DNA of 64,000 nt from Angomonas deanei. Its lineage: Eukaryota > Euglenozoa > Kinetoplastea > Trypanosomatida > Trypanosomatidae. The notes beneath the pieces were generated by a model. That model was not told where the DNA came from. It saw only the letters and a list, made by a program, of their open reading frames with translations, and did no database searches. Position 1 is the first letter of the stretch. Every line of letters begins with the position of its first letter. This document shows, in pieces, positions 1 through 6,905 of this stretch. The position numbers were made by a program, and so were the translations under genes. Location of the stretch: positions 806,001-870,000 of the forward strand of contig LR877151.1 of assembly GCA_903995115.1 (NCBI GenBank), read 5' to 3'.

Positions 1-41
1 CTTGGTCGGCCTATTCGGGGAAAGCCATCCCCCCGTTCCAT
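1..41 (-). CDS. Possible 5' end of a gene leaving the window
   Basis: Minus strand. The first ATG downstream of a good pyrimidine tract and AG (see 117-143) lies at 39-41 and opens a frame without a stop to the window edge, reading MERGDGFPRIGRP. Thirteen codons are too few to identify a product. The call rests only on the position of the predicted splice acceptor and on the higher GC content of this corner compared with ordinary intergenic DNA here. It could equally be untranslated leader. Confidence 0.3.
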   Translation of the reverse strand, partial: MERGDGFPRIGRP

Positions 42-116
42 AGGGGGGGTCAATAGCGGCCCGCCTATGGCGAAGCGTATGGTGTTTCCCTATGCTCCCG
101 GGGAGTACCCGCTTTG

Positions 117-143
117 CTAAGAAAATGATGAGGGGGGATGGGG
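117..143 (-). promoter_or_regulatory. Predicted trans-splice acceptor with pyrimidine tract
   Basis: Read on the minus strand, a C/T-rich run (CCCCATCCCCCCTCATC followed by ATTTTCTTAG) ends in an AG at plus 117-118. It is the kind of site used for spliced-leader addition in kinetoplastids. It would give a leader of about 75 nt before the ATG at 41. Seen directly; usage is inferred. Confidence 0.4.
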
Positions 144-295
144 TTGCGGGAGCGGCGACGGGAAATCGCAGGAAGAAAGTCCAATCAACGAACCGCGTGG
201 GGAAATAAAAATAGTTTCTTCGATATTTGCTAAAGTTGAAGAGGAGAACGAACGTGCTCCCGCCCCCTTTTTCCTTTGTGGAGTGGGGGTGGCAA

Positions 296-1201
296 TTATA
301 TTTCTTCTACGATAACGGTATGCGACGGGTTGAGCAGCGAATTCGGTAAGGACGTCACGCGCAGTTCCCTGGAGTTGAGATCGGCCTGACCGTCGCCGCC
401 TTTCGCAATTGTGCTCAAAATCAGGTCCTGCACCACGCCCATGGCGAGGCCACAGGCCCGCTTAATGTCCCCGTCGCACTGGTGAAAAAAAGCGAGGAGG
501 GAGGCGGCGAACACATCCCCGGTACCGGTATATCGTCCTTCGTGAAAAGGCACTGTTCCGGTGTACTTCTTTTTATCGGCTCCTCTGTTGTCAGACACTA
601 AAAACCTCAAACGGCCCGCGTCGGCAGCATCAGGGAAGGATTTGACGACGACCATCTTCGTCCCTTGCGAGTGGAACCACTCCGCGGCCTCTATGGCGGA
701 GGGCAGGTCTTTTACCTCCACTCCCGAAAGAAGAAACGCCTCGTAAAAATTGGGGGTGCAGATGTCCGCCAGACTCAAGATGGACTTGTACGCGTCAATC
801 ACCTCTTCCTTGCAGTACATGCGCCCGTCGTCGCCCAAAACGGGGTCGCAGAGATAGAAGACCTCTTTCCCTTCGCTGGAGCGGAGTTCCTTTATCTTGT
901 TCACCACCTCCTTCACGTGGAGGACGATTTCGGTGTTGTTGATATAGCCCGATAAAATGTACCGATATAAGCCCAAGAAATTATTCGCCTCCAGACCGCT
1001 CAAAATGTTTTTGAACTCCTCCAGATCCATTCGGTGCCCTTTGATGATGGGGTACCCGCTGTGATTGGAAAGGCTCACAGTGTTCACCGCGTCCACATCA
1101 AAACCGTGCAACTGGAGAGGGAAAGTGGCAGCCTTGTTGCCGACGTAGCCATGCGTGACGTGTGACTGAATGGAAAGAACGATTTTACCTTCTTCGGCCA
1201 T
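296..1201 (-). CDS. PDXK: Pyridoxal kinase
   Basis: ATP-dependent kinase that phosphorylates pyridoxal, pyridoxine and pyridoxamine in the B6 salvage pathway, expected in the cytosol. The 301-residue product matches the family in length (about 300). Visible signatures are the N-terminal IQSHVTHGYVGNKAATFPLQ substrate/start block, NTVSLSNHSGYP, the CDPVLGDDGRMY block, and the C-terminal YTGTGDVFAASLLA, whose GTGD holds the catalytic Asp and anion hole. The open frame extends 64 codons upstream to 1393, but those residues are hydrophobic, unlike the family, and lie before a clear splice acceptor at 1247. I therefore start at the MAEEGK methionine at 1201. Function follows from family conservation. 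Confidence 0.93.
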   Translation of the reverse strand: MAEEGKIVLSIQSHVTHGYVGNKAATFPLQLHGFDVDAVNTVSLSNHSGYPIIKGHRMDLEEFKNILSGLEANNFLGLYRYILSGYINNTEIVLHVKEVVNKIKELRSSEGKEVFYLCDPVLGDDGRMYCKEEVIDAYKSILSLADICTPNFYEAFLLSGVEVKDLPSAIEAAEWFHSQGTKMVVVKSFPDAADAGRLRFLVSDNRGADKKKYTGTVPFHEGRYTGTGDVFAASLLAFFHQCDGDIKRACGLAMGVVQDLILSTIAKGGDGQADLNSRELRVTSLPNSLLNPSHTVIVEEI

Positions 1202-1246
1202 CCGTGTGTGCGTAAAGCAATAAAAAGCAATAATGTGAAATGGATA

Positions 1247-1268
1247 CTGAAGGGAAGAGGGGACAGGG
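1247..1268 (-). promoter_or_regulatory. Predicted trans-splice acceptor of the pyridoxal kinase gene
   Basis: On the minus strand the run CCTGTCCCCTCTTCCCTTCAG is a textbook pyrimidine tract ending in CAG. The AG is at plus 1247-1248. It gives a 45-nt leader before the ATG at 1201 and removes the longer upstream frame from the mRNA, so it decides the start. Confidence 0.6.
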
Positions 1269-1385
1269 ATGATAAAGTAGACAGACAGAACCAACAAATA
1301 GAGGGCCACAAACAGAGTGAGAGAGGGAAAGATTTGAGATGTACAGATCAAAACAAACATAGCAAAAATTGTTTTTCGCGTGCAT

Positions 1386-3899
1386 TCACACACTCCACCA
1401 TCGCCACCGAACTTCCGCCTCCTGTTCCTTAAAGAGAGGGAACTGTATTTGAATGAGCAGGAGAAGCGTTTTTTCCAAAATATTGGCAGTCCGATTCATT
1501 TGCGGTTGCGCAAAGAGGCGAAACACTTTGTTGACGAACAACACGGGGCAGTTCTGTCTCTTATCAAAAAACAAGTGTATTCGCATCCCTCTGCAGGCGT
1601 CACTACCATCCTTCTCTCCCTTCTCTTCCTCCTCGGGGCAAAGCAAAAACGCGGAACCGTCTACGTCGGGCCAGAACACCTGTGTGTTAATCTCTACTAT
1701 CAGCTCTTCCTTTTTTTCCTGGGAGAGCTTCTCGTCCAGCGATATTTTCTGTGTCATTTTCCTCTGGTAGGCCTTCACATTCTCTCTGATGATGTCTATC
1801 AGGCACTCCAGCTCCCGGGCAGGGGGTTCCCCGACGAGCAGTGGGGCATTCAGCAGCCGCTGCCTCATCTTTTCATTCCTGGACTTCTTTTCACCAGTGG
1901 AGGTGGGGGTGGGCGGGGTGACGGTCGGCGGCACAACGATAGGGGGAGGAGGAGCATTTTCGGGGTCGACGTGTTGTGGCGGCTCCGATGGCACTTCTGT
2001 CACGATAACACCGTCCCTCTTTTCTGCCTTTTCCTCAAATGCGCTTTCCTTCCCACCTTCCACATCGCCAGCAAACAACGGTGACGACACACGGTAGGTA
2101 CGCAGCACCCTGGTGGTGCGAGAACCGAAGGAGCTGTTCGTCATGGACACTTCAGGGCTCTCCAGCGGTGGCGGCACCGATATCTTTAGGGGAGTGCTCT
2201 CTATATTTTCCGCCTCGTCCGTCTCACTCTCTGAGGTCTCCAGAGTCAGCTCCAAGCCACCAACCTGCTCACAGAGCAGCTGATACGGGAAGCCCATGAA
2301 GGACTGCTGAGAGGCCAACACGACCTCCCGGACCGCCTGGAAAATGATCTTTCCCTGCTCCTTCTTGTCGTCTGGGTAGGCGCGATAGTCCACACTATTT
2401 ACCCCGGCGGCGTTGAGAAGTGTGTTGCCAAGCACATTCGGCAGCGCACCGCTGGCGTGCGTCACCGCATCCTTTAGTACCTTATTTCCTGCCCTAAAAA
2501 ACGCTTGCAGTGCACTAGTTTCCGACGACTGCGCGGCCTTCTCCGCATTTTTCTTGTCGTTCAGAATCTTCGTCCGACCACGGTTAAAACTGAACTCCAA
2601 GAAGCTGTGGATCGCCGCAACCGTTTCAGCGGGGTCGAGACACTGTCTCTTTTCAATGTACATGGTCTCTCGCGGAAGATCCCGTTTGAACTGGTCCCAC
2701 ACAAACAGCCATTCCTTGCGCAACTCGTTGGGGTGCGATCGCTCCTCCAGCGGCCACTCCGGTGCCGTCGGGTGCAAGTGTTTTAGGCGCCTTCGCTGTG
2801 TCTCCAACTCCCTTTCGTAGGGGGAGACCAGTTTTTCCGCGTCGAACTGAGGGGGGTACTTGAATCGAAATACTTCTGGTATCATGGCGTGTGCGAATAT
2901 CTTTTCCTGAAGAAACGCCTGGTACTGGCTCTCTACCGTCGCCTTGTCGTTCAGCTCCTCCGGGTGCTTGTCGGCGGGACGGCTAGCCGCATGCTCTCCA
3001 GCCTTCTTTCCGCCATGCAACGCGGCGCGGTCGAGGTCTCGCTTTAAAAACATGGCCGATGCATTATCGCCGTCTTCCATGACGGGAACCATACGGAACA
3101 AACCCCCCGCTGTGCTAACTTGCATTTTTGATTGTTTCACCCGCTCCTGGTTAAGATCGTTGATCCGCTTCAAGTGTTTGCGCACGGAGGCATAAAACTC
3201 CTCCTCCTCACGGCGAGCGTAGGACTGAAAGCCAGAGATGGCGTCCTCCACCAGTGCGGTCTTTTTAACTTTCAACGCCACCACGTACTTGGGAGACTCG
3301 AAAAACTCTTTCAGTGTGGAGGGCAATTGCTTGACGGGCTTCTCTGTTTCAGTGACTCCGGGTTCGCCAAAGAGTATTTCTTTTGATACGCTATTTTGAT
3401 TTTGAGATGTGTCCGTCCCCTGTAAACGTTTGATTTCAGTCACCGCTTCGGAGGTGGAGCTCACGGCTTTGGAGGTGATGATGCGAACAAAGGCATCGGT
3501 GTCGTCGTCATCACTATCACTTGGTTTCTTTTCAATTTTCTTTTCGTTTGTACTACTACTACGCGAGATTTTTTTCCCTCCAGAGGGTTGGGGAGGTTTC
3601 TTTGCTTCTTTATTTTCCTTCTCTTTACTGGCCGGCGCTTTCGCTTCCTTTTTATTTCCACTTTCAGAAGTGGGAAGTTTTTTTTCGCTAGGGGAAACGC
3701 TGTTCTGTGCCGGTGACTTTGCGGTATCGACAGGCGGAGTGACGGAGCCGTCCGATCCCCTTGATTTCGGGGAGACCCCTTTATTTATCGGTTTGGCCGC
3801 GCTCGGGGAATTGGAGTCCGCACTACTTCGACGAAAACTATCCACATCGTCGTCGATGACGGAGTGCAGTGCTGAATCCTCGAGGGATTTGATGGACAT
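1386..3899 (-). CDS. Large conserved-looking protein of unknown function
   Basis: Not recognised. The 837-residue product begins with about 160 residues of Ser/Pro/Lys/Glu-rich, probably disordered sequence (runs such as EKENKEAKKPPQPSGGKK). A helical, charged middle follows (for instance ALVEDAISGFQSYARREEEE and SPYERELETQRRRLKHLHP). A second disordered Pro/Thr-rich linker near residues 640-690 leads to a C-terminal domain with LECLIDIIRENVKAYQRK and a hydrophobic segment MRIHLFFDKRQNCPVLFVN. There is no signal peptide or membrane span. The ATG at 3899 is the first in the frame. The stop lies 184 nt upstream of the pyridoxal kinase start. The balanced composition of the middle and C-terminal parts suggests a folded protein with relatives in other kinetoplastids, but I cannot name it. 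Confidence 0.85.
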   Translation of the reverse strand: MSIKSLEDSALHSVIDDDVDSFRRSSADSNSPSAAKPINKGVSPKSRGSDGSVTPPVDTAKSPAQNSVSPSEKKLPTSESGNKKEAKAPASKEKENKEAKKPPQPSGGKKISRSSSTNEKKIEKKPSDSDDDDTDAFVRIITSKAVSSTSEAVTEIKRLQGTDTSQNQNSVSKEILFGEPGVTETEKPVKQLPSTLKEFFESPKYVVALKVKKTALVEDAISGFQSYARREEEEFYASVRKHLKRINDLNQERVKQSKMQVSTAGGLFRMVPVMEDGDNASAMFLKRDLDRAALHGGKKAGEHAASRPADKHPEELNDKATVESQYQAFLQEKIFAHAMIPEVFRFKYPPQFDAEKLVSPYERELETQRRRLKHLHPTAPEWPLEERSHPNELRKEWLFVWDQFKRDLPRETMYIEKRQCLDPAETVAAIHSFLEFSFNRGRTKILNDKKNAEKAAQSSETSALQAFFRAGNKVLKDAVTHASGALPNVLGNTLLNAAGVNSVDYRAYPDDKKEQGKIIFQAVREVVLASQQSFMGFPYQLLCEQVGGLELTLETSESETDEAENIESTPLKISVPPPLESPEVSMTNSSFGSRTTRVLRTYRVSSPLFAGDVEGGKESAFEEKAEKRDGVIVTEVPSEPPQHVDPENAPPPPIVVPPTVTPPTPTSTGEKKSRNEKMRQRLLNAPLLVGEPPARELECLIDIIRENVKAYQRKMTQKISLDEKLSQEKKEELIVEINTQVFWPDVDGSAFLLCPEEEEKGEKDGSDACRGMRIHLFFDKRQNCPVLFVNKVFRLFAQPQMNRTANILEKTLLLLIQIQFPLFKEQEAEVRWRWWSV

Positions 3900-4554
3900 T
3901 TTTTCTTCTCTTCTTCTTTATTCCCAGACAACAAGTACTAAAAAATACAAACTCGTGAAGACAAATATAGACGCGCGTAAACACTAACGGCTAAACTGTG
4001 AAATAGTAGAAAAAGAGAAGTGTGCGGCCAATATAGGACGGAAAACAACAAAAACAAATCGAGTACACGAAACTAAACATTACCACATACACAAAAAAAG
4101 AATTATTGGGATGCGATTTAAAACAGAATCCATAAATTAGATTCGTTTGACCAGATGTTGATTATATATATAGAAAAATGAAAAAATGTATATTCAATAT
4201 ACGGAGTTCAACACATAAACCGTTTTCTCCGATATAGAAAATCGGCGGTGAAAGGGAAAAATAGTAAAACAATGCCGGTGAGCTGGTTTTTGCTAGCCCA
4301 ACGCTGATCAGCCCAATCAGTAACAACAAAAACAAAAAAAGAAGGACTGTTGAAAAACAAAGAATGTTTTTTTGCTTTTATTTTTTATTTGTTATCTTCT
4401 TTTATTCGAATCGACAACCACGTATTAAATATGTATAATGAAAATAGCAATAACAAAAAGAATCAATGAAAATTATGTATATGTATAAAATATATATGTA
4501 TTTACATTCAGTATCATGCCGTATAACAACAGCAGCCGTTTTTTTTTTTTTTTT
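3900..4554. other. AT-rich intergenic region, no gene seen
   Basis: About 655 bases of A/T-rich sequence with short homopolymer runs and a T17-type run ending near 4557. It should hold the 3' UTR of the 4555-5553 gene's downstream neighbour junction, that is polyadenylation and trans-splicing signals between the two minus-strand genes. I see no open frame, tRNA or repeat family in it. Confidence 0.6.
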
Positions 4555-5553
4555 TCACCAGCTGCAATTCATCGACTCGGCGCCGGTATCCGTAAACGAG
4601 TAGTCCGCCTCTTTTGTCCAGCCGGGGACAGCCAACGGGTGGTGCAGCCGCGCCCCCCGGGAGGAGCGGATGTGCATACAAGACAGGGAGGAGTGTCCAC
4701 TCATGCTGTAACTCTGGGCAGGGGAGAAGCGCGCGAGGCAGAGGTCTCTCGTCGACCGCACCGGCATCAGTGGCTCCTCCGAGCGCACCGACGACGTGGA
4801 CACCCGACGGGTCTCCTGCACGCACCGCAGGTAGAAATGGGCAAGACGTGCCTGGTCCTCGTCCACGCCGCTGACGGTGCTATTGTTTTTACTTTCTAGG
4901 GGGATGACCTCGATCAGATCCGCGCCGGCGCTGGTGTCGGCCGATATCTCGTCCCGTCGTATAGTGGGAGAGATGGGGATTACGCAGGGCAGTTCGTGCA
5001 TCGTTCGTTTTACTTGGGCCACGTTGAGGTTTGCTTTTCGTGGACTATTTGGGATCCGCGACGCTACTGCCCAGCGGGGGGCGCGGAGGGAGGGAAAAGG
5101 AAGACGGTCTGGGGTGCCGCTACTGCTGTCGTGAGACGGGGACACCGCGTGGGTGATTACTGCCCGTCGGTAGCGCGAGGACTCCACCGTTACCCAGGGA
5201 GAGTCCACGGTGTTATCCTCTGCCTTCTCAATCACAATGTTGTCACTCAGGTTGACGGGTCTCGGCGTAAAGGAGAACACCTCCGTGTCGCCGTCGGAGA
5301 GACACGACACTTGGTCGGCTGTGGTGTGTCCGCCGCTTTCCCCTTGATCTTCCCGCATGCTAATTTTTGCTAACACACGGTTCTGATCGACTTGACAGTT
5401 CTTATCGACGTGGGGGATGATGTAAGAGTCACTTTTCTGCTGAGAGCTGCATTGACCGTCCTGACTACTGCTGGCGAAGAAGTCGCTACTCTTTCTACTG
5501 TTGATTTCTCTCGGAGGTTCGTTCCCGTTGAATAGAATGTCTGACTTCTCCAT
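4555..5553 (-). CDS. Hypothetical protein, mostly disordered
   Basis: Not recognised. The frame is open from 5616, but the first 21 residues (MIIYLSPPFLAFINKGKKLYF) come from AT-rich leader-like sequence, so I prefer the next ATG at 5553 (MEKSDILFNGNEPPRE), giving 332 residues. The product is Ser/Thr/Asp-rich with basic patches such as RYRRAVITHAVSPSHD and RRDEISADTSAGADLIEVIP. It has no clear domain, coiled coil or membrane span. Composition suggests a soluble regulatory or scaffold protein, but no function can be stated. The stop falls directly beside a long T run of the downstream spacer. Confidence 0.7.
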   Translation of the reverse strand: MEKSDILFNGNEPPREINSRKSSDFFASSSQDGQCSSQQKSDSYIIPHVDKNCQVDQNRVLAKISMREDQGESGGHTTADQVSCLSDGDTEVFSFTPRPVNLSDNIVIEKAEDNTVDSPWVTVESSRYRRAVITHAVSPSHDSSSGTPDRLPFPSLRAPRWAVASRIPNSPRKANLNVAQVKRTMHELPCVIPISPTIRRDEISADTSAGADLIEVIPLESKNNSTVSGVDEDQARLAHFYLRCVQETRRVSTSSVRSEEPLMPVRSTRDLCLARFSPAQSYSMSGHSSLSCMHIRSSRGARLHHPLAVPGWTKEADYSFTDTGAESMNCSW

Positions 5554-5777
5554 GAAATACAACTTTTTCCCTTTGTTTATGAAAGCAAGAAATGGGGGAG
5601 AGAGATAAATAATCACTTTTTATTCTTCATTTTTTTCAATTTTATAAATACTATCGTTCATCAAAATACACAGCTCCAAAATACTAATAATAATATGAGA
5701 TAGAGTGAATCATAATCAAAGTGTATCTCTTTCTTTTATATATAGAGGTATAGGCTGACCAATGTGGTCCACACGTC

Positions 5778-6686
5778 TTAAAACACCACCGCATTGATCA
5801 TTGTCCCTATAGACTCATTCAAGTTTCTGTTGATAACGGCGCTGGTCTCTCTCTGTAGGTGAGTGAGCGCGTTTGTCTTCCCAATATTACCAAGGTCGTC
5901 CTCGTCCTGCCCAAGGGTGATGAACTTCTCTGCCTGCTTCGTCAGCGTGATAATCTCCCGGATGCTAGCGCGTGTCTCCTTCTCGAACGTGGTGACGTCC
6001 ATCAGACGGAAACCCTCCTGCCAACCCTTCTTGTACACGTTGAGGAGCATGCGCAGCTCGTGCTGCTTCTTACGGAACGTGATGGGTAGACTATAGTAGC
6101 GGCGGTCCAACCCCCGCTGAAGGGCGGTGGGGGTGGGCTTGGAGAGGAAACCAACGTTAGATGTCACCTGACGAGGCTCGGCAAAACCGGTGGGCGCCCT
6201 ACCCGTTGCCATCGCCCCCAGGACTTGCTCTGGGATTGTGCGGAAGGCATCAATCACCACCTTACCTCGGACAGACTGGATGGGGTCTACCACAACGGAG
6301 ACACTTCGCGGGGTGAGATTCTCGTAGCTGCTGGCGGTCATGACATCCTCCGAGGACAGCCAGCACCCGAAGCCGGGGTGACTGTGGTACCACCCCACCA
6401 CGTTCTCGTGCCGTCCCACCAGCTTCAGACGATCTAGCATGTGCACCTGATACTCGGGGTCGACCGCCTCCACGGACTGTCCGGTGGCCGTCTGCGGCAT
6501 AGAGAAGACATCCGCGACACGAATGGTGTAGTCGTCAATCTGCTCGCCAATCATCAGACCCATCACCTCCAGTGGCACACCGGCACGACCGTGCAGCAAC
6601 ATCTTGAGAAGAGCAAGGGAGGAGATCTGAATCGTCTCTGCCGTATCACGCACTTCTTCCATCGGGTCTATGGCCGGACCACCCAT
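5778..6686 (-). CDS. RPN11: 26S proteasome regulatory subunit RPN11 (lid deubiquitinase)
   Basis: JAMM/MPN+ zinc metalloprotease of the proteasome lid that removes ubiquitin chains from substrates before degradation. From the methionine at 6686 (MGGPAIDPMEEV) the protein has 302 residues, close to the usual 310. The catalytic motif H-x-H-x7-S-x2-D is complete in WYHSHPGFGCWLSSEDV (His101, His103, Ser111, Asp114), with the upstream Glu in PLEVMGLMIGE (Glu40). The C-terminal helical region ends in INAVVF, like the human TVVF(K) end. The frame extends upstream to 6761, but those residues look like leader. A better N-terminus, MNFGGLG, sits in another frame at 6712 and would join if the C5 run at 6691-6695 had one more base. 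Confidence 0.96.
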   Translation of the reverse strand: MGGPAIDPMEEVRDTAETIQISSLALLKMLLHGRAGVPLEVMGLMIGEQIDDYTIRVADVFSMPQTATGQSVEAVDPEYQVHMLDRLKLVGRHENVVGWYHSHPGFGCWLSSEDVMTASSYENLTPRSVSVVVDPIQSVRGKVVIDAFRTIPEQVLGAMATGRAPTGFAEPRQVTSNVGFLSKPTPTALQRGLDRRYYSLPITFRKKQHELRMLLNVYKKGWQEGFRLMDVTTFEKETRASIREIITLTKQAEKFITLGQDEDDLGNIGKTNALTHLQRETSAVINRNLNESIGTMINAVVF

Positions 6687-6776
6687 GCCACCCCCAAACC
6701 GCCAAAGTTCATGAGGATGAATAATAGTAGTGGGTAGTAATAATAATAGTGAAAAGAACAAACTAAATTCTAAATA

Positions 6777-6805
6777 CTACGCAGAAAAAAAGAAGAAGAA
6801 GGGGT
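6777..6805 (-). promoter_or_regulatory. Predicted trans-splice acceptor of RPN11
   Basis: Minus-strand CCCCTTCTTCTTCTTTTTTT followed by CTGCGTAG gives a strong pyrimidine tract with an AG at plus 6777-6778. It would leave a leader of about 65-90 nt, depending on whether the ATG at 6712 or the one at 6686 is used. Confidence 0.5.
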
Positions 6806-6905
6806 AGAGAACAATAATAAAAAGATGAAAGCAGCAGAGGCAGATGTGGTAGTATTCAAGCGGTTGAACGATGCATAGAAAAGACAATAGATAATTTCTC
6901 ACACT

